DNA from: Chitinophagaceae bacterium
GTDB taxonomy: Bacteria > Bacteroidota > Bacteroidia > Chitinophagales > Chitinophagaceae
Assembly: GCA_947442905.1 (NCBI GenBank)
Contig: CANEWV010000048.1
Location: forward strand, 1 to 8,847
Length of the DNA: 8,847 nucleotides
Direction: 5' to 3'
A program made the position numbers and the translations under genes. Below are positions 1-7,265 of the stretch, one piece after another (within the stretch, counting starts at the first letter, position 1; every line of letters starts with the position of its first letter). The notes under the pieces were generated by a model that saw only the letters and a program-made list of their open reading frames with translations, was not told the origin of the DNA and did no database searches.

Positions 1-42
1 ATTTTTTACCTATTTTGCGTCAAATTGTGGAAACAATAAACC

Positions 43-639
43 ATGCTACAACTAAATTATCAAACAGCGCTATTAGAAGCAGGACTTGACGAAGCAGGCA
101 GGGGTTGTTATGCAGGGCCTGTATTTGCGGCAGCTGTTATTTTGCCCGCTAACTTTTATCATCCACTTTTAAATGACAGTAAAAAACTAACAGAAAAAAA
201 TAGAGCGGTATTAAAACCCATCATCGAAAAAGAAGCCATTGCATGGGCGGTAGCCAGTGTATCACACACAGAAATTGATGAGATTAATATTTTACAAGCA
301 TCCATTAAAGCGATGCACTTAGCTGTTGCAGCACTCAAAAAAAAGCCAAAATATTTAATTGTAGATGGCAACCGTTTTAAGCCCTACAAAAATATTCCGC
401 ACACATGCATTGTTAAAGGTGATGGAAAATATGCTTCAATTGCAGCAGCAAGTATTTTAGCAAAAACATATAGAGATGCTTTTTTAGAAAAGCTACATAA
501 AGCATACCCGATGTATGGTTGGGATAAAAATAAAGGATACGGAACGGCTGTACACCGCGCGGCTATTGAAATACACGGCTTATGCGAACATCACAGAAAA
601 AGTTTTGCTATCCTTCCCACACCCCCGCCCCTTCTCTAA
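43..639 (+). CDS. rnhB: Ribonuclease HII
   Basis: Cytoplasmic endonuclease that cuts the RNA strand of RNA-DNA hybrids and removes ribonucleotides misincorporated in DNA. At 198 aa it has the normal RNase HII length. The family motifs are all present: GLDEAGRG near the N-terminus (catalytic D16 and E17), LIVDGN (D108), the KGD element at 125-127, and [15 protein letters not shown] ending in D145, so all four metal-binding acidic residues are there. The C-terminal [10 protein letters not shown] substrate-binding segment is also intact. The ATG at 43 is the only start that keeps the N-terminal motif at its usual distance, and no clear Shine-Dalgarno precedes it, as is common in Bacteroidota. 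The 3' end overlaps the convergent yciO-like gene by 32 bp, and the proline/leucine-rich tail (PTPPPLL) is encoded in that overlap. Confidence 0.96.
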   Translation: MLQLNYQTALLEAGLDEAGRGCYAGPVFAAAVILPANFYHPLLNDSKKLTEKNRAVLKPIIEKEAIAWAVASVSHTEIDEINILQASIKAMHLAVAALKKKPKYLIVDGNRFKPYKNIPHTCIVKGDGKYASIAAASILAKTYRDAFLEKLHKAYPMYGWDKNKGYGTAVHRAAIEIHGLCEHHRKSFAILPTPPPLL

Positions 640-1216
640 TAACGGTATAATCGTCGGTGGTGCAATCAACAATAGTTGAAGTAATCATGCCGCCTATGCC
701 ACCATCAATAACAATGTCAACAAGCTTTTCAAAATTTTCATGAATCACATATGGATCTGTGTAGTCTTCTACCATCTCACCAGGTAAAGACGCAGATAAA
801 ATGGGATGTTCGAGAGCTGCAACAATAGCACTAGCAATTTGATTGTCTGGAATACGAAGCCCGATGGTATTTTTTTTGTTTTGCAAAAGCTTGGGCACCT
901 GCTTACTTGCTGGCAAAATAAAAGTGAATGGACCAGGTAAATAATTTTTCAAAAGCCTATACAGTGGCGTTGAAATTGCCTTTGCGTATTTACTTAAATC
1001 GGAAAGGTCAGCACAAACAAAACTAAGTTGCGCTTTGGCTGGATCTACCCCTTTTATTTGTGCAATTTTTTCGATGGCTTTAGGCTGAAAAATATCACAT
1101 CCTAAACCATAAATGGTATCGGTGGGATATGCAATGATACCGCCACTTTTAAGGCAGTCCACTACGGTAGCAATATGTCTAGGATTGGGGTTGTTAGGGT
1201 GTATTTCTAATAACAT
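608..1216 (-). CDS. YciO/YrdC/Sua5-family protein (L-threonylcarbamoyladenylate synthase-like)
   Basis: Protein of 202 aa of the YrdC/Sua5 fold, whose best-known members make threonylcarbamoyl-AMP for the t6A37 modification of tRNA. Visible family elements are [12 protein letters not shown] (30-41), LPGPFTFIL (93-101), GLRIPDN (119-125), SASLPGE (141-147), STIVD (170-174) and IREGAG (193-198). The N-terminus ([13 protein letters not shown]) resembles E. coli YciO more than YrdC. The segment holding the Lys/Arg pair in YrdC reads [13 protein letters not shown], so the usual KxR pattern is not obvious and activity in t6A synthesis is uncertain. I chose the ATG at 1216 because it lies one base after the korB stop and starts at the family N-terminus. 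A start at 1285 would only add residues that overlap korB. Last gene of the leftward cluster. Confidence 0.88.
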   Translation of the reverse strand: MLLEIHPNNPNPRHIATVVDCLKSGGIIAYPTDTIYGLGCDIFQPKAIEKIAQIKGVDPAKAQLSFVCADLSDLSKYAKAISTPLYRLLKNYLPGPFTFILPASKQVPKLLQNKKNTIGLRIPDNQIASAIVAALEHPILSASLPGEMVEDYTDPYVIHENFEKLVDIVIDGGIGGMITSTIVDCTTDDYTVIREGAGVWEG

Positions 1217-1217
1217 C

Positions 1218-2258
1218 TTATAGAATCTCCCACACTTCGCGGCCACGTAGCATTTTATCCAAATCGCCTTTACCTTTAGTAGCAATCACTTCTTCAATTT
1301 GCATAGCCATTACGTCTTCGTAACAAGCTCTATCTGTTTCAAAGAAAACACCAAAAGGTCTTGGAAAATGTCCGTCCGGTTTTGTAGGCGAATCAAATAA
1401 GCGTACCAACACTTGCGCTTTATAAAAATCTTTTTCGTCGTGGATCCATAAATCATCGGCACTAACACCATCACCAAGCGATACAACCACAGGTTTTAGT
1501 CCATCAAATTTGATACCCTTGTCTGCGTTGCCACCAAAAATTAATGGCTTGCCTTGTTCTAAAAATAAAGCCTCTTCCTGCTTGGTTGATTTTTCTGTAA
1601 ATATTTCAAAAGCCCCATCATTAAAGATGTTGCAGTTCTGGTAGATCTCTAAAAATGAAGCGCCTCTATGCTGGTGTGAACGTGTAAGCATGGCTTGCAA
1701 ATGCTTAGGGTCACGATCCATACTGCGCGCAATAAAACTAGCATCGGCGCCAAGCGCTAATGCAGCTGGGTTAAATGGATGATCAATACTTCCGTAAGGC
1801 GTACTTTTTGTAATCTTATGTTCTTCGGAAGTTGGCGAATATTGTCCCTTTGTTAAACCATAAATTTGGTTGTTAAACATCATAATGTTTACGTCAAAAT
1901 TTCGACGCAACAAATGAATGGTATGGTTACCGCCAATACTTAAACTATCACCATCTCCAGTAACAATCCAAACACTGAGTTCGGGTCTAGTTGCTTTTAA
2001 ACCACTAGCAATAGCCGTAGCACGTCCATGAATGGAGTGCATACCAAAAGTGTTCATGTAATAAGGGAAACGACTACTACATCCAATGCCGCTAATAATG
2101 ACAATGTTTTCTTTGGGAACCCCAATATTGGGCATCACTTTTTGAACCTGCGCCAAAATAGAATAATCGCCACAACCCGGACACCATCTAACTTCTTGGT
2201 CGGTGGCAAAATCTTTGGCGGTTAAAATAGGAGCCTCTATAGTAGTATCGGTAGACAT
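1218..2258 (-). CDS. korB: 2-oxoacid:ferredoxin oxidoreductase, beta subunit (2-oxoglutarate synthase type)
   Basis: Beta subunit (346 aa) of a thiamine-diphosphate, iron-sulfur enzyme that oxidatively decarboxylates a 2-oxoacid (probably 2-oxoglutarate) to acyl-CoA with ferredoxin as electron acceptor. The sequence shows WCPGCGDY (25-32), GIGCSSRFPYYM (57-68) and YQNCNIFND (206-214), giving C26, C29, C60 and C209 as [4Fe-4S] ligands. The diphosphate/Mg site is GDGDSLSIGGNH (101-112), continued by NNQIYGLTKGQYSPTS (129-144). The start ATG gives a short STDTTIEAP leader before the conserved part. The alpha subunit, normally directly upstream of korB, is absent: the upstream gene is an AhpD-like protein 64 nt away. 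The stop is followed after one base by the ATG of the YciO-like gene, so those two are probably translationally coupled. Substrate choice is inferred from family resemblance. Confidence 0.93.
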   Translation of the reverse strand: MSTDTTIEAPILTAKDFATDQEVRWCPGCGDYSILAQVQKVMPNIGVPKENIVIISGIGCSSRFPYYMNTFGMHSIHGRATAIASGLKATRPELSVWIVTGDGDSLSIGGNHTIHLLRRNFDVNIMMFNNQIYGLTKGQYSPTSEEHKITKSTPYGSIDHPFNPAALALGADASFIARSMDRDPKHLQAMLTRSHQHRGASFLEIYQNCNIFNDGAFEIFTEKSTKQEEALFLEQGKPLIFGGNADKGIKFDGLKPVVVSLGDGVSADDLWIHDEKDFYKAQVLVRLFDSPTKPDGHFPRPFGVFFETDRACYEDVMAMQIEEVIATKGKGDLDKMLRGREVWEIL

Positions 2259-2284
2259 CTGGTATTATTTGAATGAATGGTCAC

Positions 2285-2318
2285 CAAAGGTCCGACTAAA
2301 TTTAATACAGAATGCAAA
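2285..2318 (-). promoter_or_regulatory. Possible internal promoter before korB
   Basis: In the 64-nt gap upstream of korB, the leftward strand has TTTG (2318-2315), then 22 nt, then GACCTTTG (2292-2285). This matches the Bacteroidota -33/-7 pattern TTTG...TAnnTTTG except for G in place of the first T. It would give a transcript starting about 20 nt before the korB ATG. It is the widest gap in the cluster, so a secondary promoter for korB and the YciO-like gene is plausible but not more than that. Confidence 0.25.
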
Positions 2319-2322
2319 TTGT

Positions 2323-2667
2323 TTAGCCTTTTATGAGGGCCTCCCAAAATTCGGCGCCTCTGCGGGTATGAGGTATTACAATCGTACCCCCAACAATATT
2401 GGCTACGGCAAAAATTTCATAGACTTCGGCTGTAGAAAGGCCCAGTTCGTGGCATTTTTGGAGATGGTATTTGATACAATCGTCGCACCTAAGTACCATA
2501 CTAGCCACTAGGCCAAGCATTTCCTTTGTTTTTTTGTCCAGCGCACCATCATCGTAGGTATTGGTGTCTAGGTTCCACAAACGTTTTAAAACGAGGTTGT
2601 CTTTGCTTAAAATGACATCATTCATTTTTTGACGATAGTCATTAAACTCCTGTATTGAATTGTCCAT
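2323..2667 (-). CDS. Carboxymuconolactone decarboxylase (AhpD-like) family protein
   Basis: Small (114 aa) all-helical protein of the CMD/AhpD fold. The segment MVLRCDDCIKYHL holds the CxxC...H signature of the AhpD branch (two Cys three apart, His four after the second), which points to a thiol-disulfide or peroxide-detoxifying role rather than lactone decarboxylation, the reaction of the founding enzyme. This length and motif are typical of stand-alone AhpD-like proteins. I chose the ATG at 2667 (MDNSIQEF); the frame also has a TTG two codons upstream. It sits 11 nt after the acyl-CoA dehydrogenase stop, so the two are co-transcribed. In that setting it may protect the flavoenzyme or its products from oxidative damage, which is an inference from position only. 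Confidence 0.85.
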   Translation of the reverse strand: MDNSIQEFNDYRQKMNDVILSKDNLVLKRLWNLDTNTYDDGALDKKTKEMLGLVASMVLRCDDCIKYHLQKCHELGLSTAEVYEIFAVANIVGGTIVIPHTRRGAEFWEALIKG

Positions 2668-2678
2668 AAGCAAATGTA

Positions 2679-4466
2679 TTAAAATTTATAACCATCGTCT
2701 GCAATCAATTTGTCTGCAATTCGGCGTCGAGCCTCCTTGGTATTGTATGGATCAACTTTGGTAAAACGCTTAAGACCAATATGCATCATACGAAGCTCGT
2801 CACCGTCAGCAAAACTATTGAGGGCGTCTTTACCTGCTTTATTAATTTTATCGGCAGCATCGTATAAATAAGTACGCATGATATCTGCTTGGAGGCTAGT
2901 AGCTTCTTCCCCATTTTTTTGAGCAAGTTTCATAACACGAAGTAGTGCACTCTCGGTATGAAAAACCTCAATGGCCATGTCTGCTATATTCATCAATACT
3001 TCCTGCTCTTTTTCAAGTTGCATCATAAGTTTTTGTACAGCAGCGCCGGCTACCATGAGTATTGCTTTTTTAAAGTTGGCAATATATTTTAGCTCTTTTG
3101 CAAAAGGCGCATCATCAATATCACCAAAATCTGGAATACTCATGAGTTCTTTTTGCACCGCCATAGCAGGCGTCATTAAATCAAGCTTTCCTTTCATGGC
3201 GCGCTTTAATACCATGTCTACGGTAAGCAAACGGTTGATTTCATTGGTGCCTTCGTAAATACGATTAATTCTAGAATCACGGTATCCTTTTGAAATTTGA
3301 TATTCATCACTAAAGCCATTACCACCATGTATTTGAACACCTTCGTCTACCACAAAATCCAACACTTCACTACCAAAAACTTTCAACATGGCACATTCAA
3401 TTGCATATTCTTCGGCAGCTCCTAATAATGCTTGTGCAAATGTTTTTCCTTCTTGGAGTAGTGCATGTTCTTTATCATCAATCCATTTTGCAGTTCGGTA
3501 AAGACCCGCTTCACACACCCACATTTTTATGGCCATCTCTGCCATTTTATGTTTGATAGCGCCAAATTTTGCAATCGGTAATTTAAATTGTTCTCTAGTT
3601 TTTGCATACTGCACACTCACCGTAGTTGCTCTTTTTGCACCACCTAGTGTTGCTGCACATAATTTTAAACGTCCAATATTTAATACGTTAAATGCAATGA
3701 TATGACCTTTGCCTATTTCGCCCAAAACGTTACCCACAGGCACTTTGCAGTCTTGAAAATAAAGTTGAACGGTAGAAGATCCTTTGATACCCATTTTATG
3801 TTCTTCGGGACCTTGTGTAAACCCATCGGTACCTTTTTCTACAATAAAACCAGTAAATTTTTCACCGTCAATTTTTGCAAAAACAGTATATACGTCTGCA
3901 AAACCACCGTTGGTGATCCAACACTTTTGACCATTTAAAATATAGTGCTGCCCGTCAGCAGAAAGTACCGCTGTAGTTTTTGCACTAAGTGCGTCACTGC
4001 CACTATTAGGTTCCGTTAAACCATACGCTCCTTTCCATTCACCACTTGCTAGCTTAGGAATATATTTTTGTTTTTGCTCGTCATTACCAAAATATAAAAT
4101 TGGAAGTGTGCCAATACCTGTGTGCGCAGCAATGGCCACCGAAAAAGAATAACCACCGCCCAGCGCTTCATTTACAATGGTTGAGGTAATAAAATCTTTA
4201 CCGAGTCCACCATATTCTTCGGGACAAGAAGTAGACAAAAGCCCCTGCTCACCTGCTTTTTCCATGAGTGATGGCATTAAACCAGGCTCTAGTTTATCGA
4301 TACGGTCTACAATCGGTAAAATTTCTGTGTCAATAAATTGATCACACATATCTTTTACCATTTGTTGTTCTTCATTAAATTCTTCTGGAATAAAAGTAGA
4401 CGCTAACGTACTTTCTTTAATGATCCACTCACCACCTAATAACGGTTGTTGATTTGAATTTTCCAT
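2679..4466 (-). CDS. Acyl-CoA dehydrogenase, long (about 600 aa) form
   Basis: FAD enzyme that introduces the alpha-beta double bond into acyl-CoA thioesters in fatty-acid or branched-chain catabolism. The order is the classic one: N-terminal helical domain (30-145), middle beta domain with the flavin motif YGLTEPNSGSDA (148-159) and WITNGG (183-188), then a C-terminal helical domain containing QIHGGNGFSDEY (378-389) and IYEGTNEI (403-410), where E405 is the predicted catalytic base. At 595 aa it is about 200 residues longer than the medium/short-chain enzymes; the extra C-terminal helical part (about 425-595) is as in VLCAD/ACAD9-like proteins and is common in Bacteroidota. It follows marR by 21 nt and precedes the AhpD-like gene, so it is probably the main target of that regulator. 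Chain-length preference cannot be read from the sequence. Confidence 0.95.
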   Translation of the reverse strand: MENSNQQPLLGGEWIIKESTLASTFIPEEFNEEQQMVKDMCDQFIDTEILPIVDRIDKLEPGLMPSLMEKAGEQGLLSTSCPEEYGGLGKDFITSTIVNEALGGGYSFSVAIAAHTGIGTLPILYFGNDEQKQKYIPKLASGEWKGAYGLTEPNSGSDALSAKTTAVLSADGQHYILNGQKCWITNGGFADVYTVFAKIDGEKFTGFIVEKGTDGFTQGPEEHKMGIKGSSTVQLYFQDCKVPVGNVLGEIGKGHIIAFNVLNIGRLKLCAATLGGAKRATTVSVQYAKTREQFKLPIAKFGAIKHKMAEMAIKMWVCEAGLYRTAKWIDDKEHALLQEGKTFAQALLGAAEEYAIECAMLKVFGSEVLDFVVDEGVQIHGGNGFSDEYQISKGYRDSRINRIYEGTNEINRLLTVDMVLKRAMKGKLDLMTPAMAVQKELMSIPDFGDIDDAPFAKELKYIANFKKAILMVAGAAVQKLMMQLEKEQEVLMNIADMAIEVFHTESALLRVMKLAQKNGEEATSLQADIMRTYLYDAADKINKAGKDALNSFADGDELRMMHIGLKRFTKVDPYNTKEARRRIADKLIADDGYKF

Positions 4467-4487
4467 ATGTATATTTTTAAAAGACTT

Positions 4488-4928
4488 TTATAATAAATTA
4501 TCGTACACTTTTTGAAACACGAGTTTCACAATTTCAATTTCATTTTTATGAACGCCAACAAGTGCTTCATCCATGGTTTGATTGGCTAGCTCGATGGTTT
4601 TGTCTTGGAGTAATTTTGCTGAGTCTGTCAAGCATACGAGATTAATGCGTCGATCCTCTTTAGAAGGCATACGCTTTACTAATTTTTGTTTTTCGAGATT
4701 GTCAATTAAACGTGTGATACTTGGCTTGTCTCTAAATGTTCGGTTACACAATTCTTGCTGACTAAGTGCGTCTTGCTTCCATAAATGATAGAGTACGCTC
4801 CACTGCTCGATAGTAATTTCGAGACCGGCTAGTCTAAAGTTTTTTTGTAAACGACGGGCAACAGCGGTAGACGCCATACCATTGATAACGCTGTATAATT
4901 CGCCTCTTTTAAATTGGTTGTTTGACAT
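4488..4928 (-). CDS. MarR-family transcriptional regulator
   Basis: Winged-helix regulator of 146 aa, the usual MarR length. N- and C-terminal helices (1-30 and about 105-146) form the dimer part. The DNA-binding part spans about 55-100: LSQQELCNRT, then a recognition helix within DKPSITRLIDNLEKQ, then a wing containing the family signature EDRR (91-94) ahead of INLVCLT. It is the first gene of the leftward cluster (21 nt before the acyl-CoA dehydrogenase), and an inverted repeat lies directly against its start codon, so autorepression is likely. Members of this type usually release DNA on binding a small lipophilic or acyl ligand; given the neighbour, an acyl-CoA or fatty acid is a reasonable guess, not something the sequence shows. 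Confidence 0.93.
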   Translation of the reverse strand: MSNNQFKRGELYSVINGMASTAVARRLQKNFRLAGLEITIEQWSVLYHLWKQDALSQQELCNRTFRDKPSITRLIDNLEKQKLVKRMPSKEDRRINLVCLTDSAKLLQDKTIELANQTMDEALVGVHKNEIEIVKLVFQKVYDNLL

Positions 4929-4948
4929 ATAGTTAGTTATGCAACTAT
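4929..4948. promoter_or_regulatory. Candidate MarR operator (inverted repeat)
   Basis: The 20 bp directly before the marR start codon have the form ATAGTT-(8)-AACTAT, with an overlapping TAGTT-(4)-AACTA (4934-4947). The half ATGCAACTAT resembles the TTGCAT-type half sites typical of MarR regulators. The repeat would sit at or just after the transcription start predicted from the adjacent -7 element, where a bound dimer would block the polymerase. Perfect arms are only 5-6 bp, so binding is an inference. Confidence 0.45.
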
Positions 4949-4950
4949 TT

Positions 4951-4981
4951 CAAAGTACGGCCGTTTTTTGCATAAAACCAA
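4951..4981 (-). promoter_or_regulatory. Promoter of the marR operon (Bacteroidota sigma type)
   Basis: On the leftward strand TTGG (4981-4978) is followed, 21 nt after the TTG, by TACTTTG (4957-4951). This fits the Bacteroidota -33/-7 arrangement (TTG, about 19-23 nt, TAnnTTTG) with a one-base shortening in the -7 box. The predicted start falls a few bases further left, inside the inverted repeat that abuts the marR start codon. Confidence 0.5.
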
Positions 4982-5001
4982 GAAAAAATTGTGAAATGAA
5001 G

Positions 5002-5023
5002 GGGCTAGCCTAACAAATAGCCC
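5002..5023. repeat. Inverted repeat in the marR / glycosyltransferase intergenic region
   Basis: GGGCTA (5002-5007) and TAGCCC (5018-5023) form a perfect 6-bp inverted repeat around a 10-nt centre, 22 bp before the start of the glycosyltransferase-permease gene. As RNA it would be a small hairpin in that gene's leader; as DNA it could be an operator. No T-tract follows, so it is not a terminator. The role is unknown. Confidence 0.35.
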
Positions 5024-5045
5024 AATTATTGATTTTCTTTGTTAC

Positions 5046-7253
5046 ATGCCCTTTTTAACAGTAACCATTTGTCTACTTGCTGCCTACGGCGTATTGATGG
5101 CCTTGTATACAAGAGGGTACTGGCGCATGCGTGGTTTTGTGGCCAGCGACAAAACACCCATTACCAAGTTTTCAGTGATCATTCCGGCCCGTAACGAAGC
5201 AGACAATATAGAATCTTGCATTGCTGGCATACTAGCACAAAACTACCCTAGCCATTTGTTTGAAATTATTGTGGTAGACGATTTTTCTGAAGACGAAACG
5301 GCGCAGATAGTTTTGAAGATTGCAACACAACATAACAATGTTCGCTTACTACAATTAAAAGATTTTACTAATAACGAAAACCTAGTTGCGTATAAAAAAA
5401 GAGCGATAGAAATTGCGATTAACGAGGCAAGTGGAAATTGGATGGTAACCACAGACGCAGATTGCAGTGTTACTCGAAATTGGCTAGCTACTTATGATGC
5501 GTATATTCAGGAACACGACTGTGTAATGGTGGCAGCACCCGTAGCCTATACAAACACGGGAAGTTTTTTATCTATTTTTCAGGTACTAGATTTTATTAGT
5601 TTACAAGGTATAACGGCAGCAGCTGTTGCTTCTGGATCACATACACTTTGCAATGGCGCCAACTTGTGCTATTCGAAAAAAGCTTTTGAAAGTGTTGGTA
5701 AATTTAGCGGTATCGATCATTTGCCAAGCGGTGATGATATGCTACTGATGCATAAAATGAAAAAATCGTTTCCTGGTAAAATTGGTTATGTATATGCACA
5801 GGATGCAGTGGTTTCAACGGCTCCAAGCGCTACCCTTGGCTTATTTATTCAACAGCGGATACGCTGGGCTAGCAAGGCTTCTGGCTATCAAGATAAAATT
5901 ATATTTTGGATACTTCTGCTCGTATATCTTGTTAATGTATCGTTACTGGTATACCTACCCATTAATTTTTTACAAACAGGAAATATTAATTACTGGCTAA
6001 TCTTAGTAGCCGCTAAAACACTGATTGAAATACCATTCATGTATGCGTCCGCCCAGTTTTTTAAACAACAAAAACTGCTATGGTGGTTTGCTTTTATGCA
6101 ACCATTTCATATGGTATATACGGTAGTTGCGGGTTGGTTTGGTACCTTTGGTTCTTACAAATGGAAAGGCCGAACCGTAATGCAACAACAAGAAGGAACT
6201 TTTTTTAGAAAGCTTCGCCGCAATAAAGCAGCGAGCGTTTCACTATATATTGTAGCCGCTGCTTTTTTGATGGCGGTTTTTGCTTATTTTATTGCACCCG
6301 AACATTCGCCAAATGCCAACCGCATGATTCCTGAAATAGGAAGCATGAAGCCAGGCTTTAGCATTCAATTACTTCAAGTAAAACGCACCAGTCAACCAAA
6401 ACAAACATCCTTTTTTGAAAAATTGATTGGTGGCGAAGAAGACGTTTACACTTTTGTTCCGGTCACTTCTTATTCTATCAAAGGAAACGATATTCATTAT
6501 CAAAAATATATTGACGAGGGCATTACAGAGCCTGGTGTCATGCAGTTGAGCCTGCTAGCCAAGAGTCCTGTTATTACACAAACCTATTACGCCGGCACTG
6601 ATAAGTTTGGAAGAGACATGCTAAGCCGCCTTATCATTGGCGTGCGTGTAAGTTTGGGCGTAGGTTTAATTGCAGTAATACTGTCTTTAACCATTGGTAT
6701 TTTACTGGGCGCCATTGCTGGCTTTTATAGAGGCTGGATAGACGAATGTATCATGTGGTTTATCAATGTTATTTGGAGTATTCCAACATTACTTTTGGTG
6801 TTTGCTATTACACTAGTTTTAGGAAAAGGATTTTGGCAAGTTTTTATTGCCGTAGGATTAACCATGTGGGTAAACGTTGCAAGACTTGTGCGTGGCCAGG
6901 TAATGGCTATTAAAAACAGAGAATTTATTGAAGCAACACGCGTATTAGGCTACTCCGATATGCGTACTATTTTTATTCATATTTTACCCAATATTATTGG
7001 ACCGGTTTTAGTGATTGCTGCAAGTAATTTTGCATCAGCCATTGTTATTGAAGCGGGTTTAAGTTTTTTAGGCGTGGGTGTTCAACCTCCACAACCCAGC
7101 TGGGGCCTGATGATCAAAGAAAATTACAATTTTATTATTACGCACAATCCTGCACTGGCATTAGCACCGGGCATTGCCATTATGATATTAGTGCTTGCCT
7201 TTAATTTATTGGGCAATGGATTAAGAGACGCTTTTAATGTACGGGAAAAATAA
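5046..7253 (+). CDS. Fusion: family-2 membrane glycosyltransferase + DppC/OppC-type ABC transporter permease
   Basis: 735-aa protein with two complete, unrelated parts. Residues 1-378 are a GT2 (cellulose-synthase-like) glycosyltransferase: N-terminal membrane helix (3-22), nucleotide-sugar fold starting FSVIIPARNE (42-51), VVDD (76-79), metal-binding DAD (137-139), GDD (229-231), the QxxRW motif QQRIRW (269-274), and hydrophobic segments at about 284-308, 314-334 and 343-366. Residues 379-735 are an ABC permease of the peptide/nickel class: membrane helix (399-417), extracytoplasmic loop, GTDKFGRDMLSR (517-528), the ATPase-contacting EAA loop (E629-A630...G635...H645-ILP) and FLGVGVQPPQPSWG (674-687). 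Each half has the length of a free-standing protein. M379 (ATG at 6180) follows a TAATG string, suggesting two former overlapping genes. Sugar donor and transported solute are unknown. No partner permease or ATPase gene is in the window. Confidence 0.9.
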   Translation: MPFLTVTICLLAAYGVLMALYTRGYWRMRGFVASDKTPITKFSVIIPARNEADNIESCIAGILAQNYPSHLFEIIVVDDFSEDETAQIVLKIATQHNNVRLLQLKDFTNNENLVAYKKRAIEIAINEASGNWMVTTDADCSVTRNWLATYDAYIQEHDCVMVAAPVAYTNTGSFLSIFQVLDFISLQGITAAAVASGSHTLCNGANLCYSKKAFESVGKFSGIDHLPSGDDMLLMHKMKKSFPGKIGYVYAQDAVVSTAPSATLGLFIQQRIRWASKASGYQDKIIFWILLLVYLVNVSLLVYLPINFLQTGNINYWLILVAAKTLIEIPFMYASAQFFKQQKLLWWFAFMQPFHMVYTVVAGWFGTFGSYKWKGRTVMQQQEGTFFRKLRRNKAASVSLYIVAAAFLMAVFAYFIAPEHSPNANRMIPEIGSMKPGFSIQLLQVKRTSQPKQTSFFEKLIGGEEDVYTFVPVTSYSIKGNDIHYQKYIDEGITEPGVMQLSLLAKSPVITQTYYAGTDKFGRDMLSRLIIGVRVSLGVGLIAVILSLTIGILLGAIAGFYRGWIDECIMWFINVIWSIPTLLLVFAITLVLGKGFWQVFIAVGLTMWVNVARLVRGQVMAIKNREFIEATRVLGYSDMRTIFIHILPNIIGPVLVIAASNFASAIVIEAGLSFLGVGVQPPQPSWGLMIKENYNFIITHNPALALAPGIAIMILVLAFNLLGNGLRDAFNVREK
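6178..6182 (+). other. Relic stop-start overlap (TAATG) at the fusion junction
   Basis: TAATG here combines a TAA in the +1 frame with the in-frame ATG of residue 379. Removing one base just upstream (for example one C of the CC at 6175-6176) would end the glycosyltransferase at the TAA after KWKGRT and leave the permease to start at the overlapping ATG, a standard coupled gene pair. AAAGG at 6165-6169, 10 nt before this ATG, could serve as a ribosome site for internal initiation even now. Confidence 0.5.
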
Positions 7254-7265
7254 ATGACACTTAAA

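Noticed and set aside
1..39. End of an upstream rightward gene (frame ending TAA at 37-39, or another frame running past the rnhB start)
   Set aside because: Only about a dozen codons are visible and two frames are open, so neither can be chosen or named.
608..1285. Longer YciO-like protein starting at 1285
   Set aside because: The extra 23 residues overlap korB coding sequence and precede the family N-terminus. The ATG at 1216 is right behind the korB stop.
2203..2511. Rightward 102-codon ORF over the korB / AhpD-like gap
   Set aside because: It lies mostly opposite the AhpD-like gene and the korB start, both strongly supported by motifs, and its own product shows no domain.
5034..5041. 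TTTCTTTG as a -7 box for the fusion gene
   Set aside because: It lacks the leading TA, has no -33 partner at the right distance, and would start the transcript at or after the ATG.
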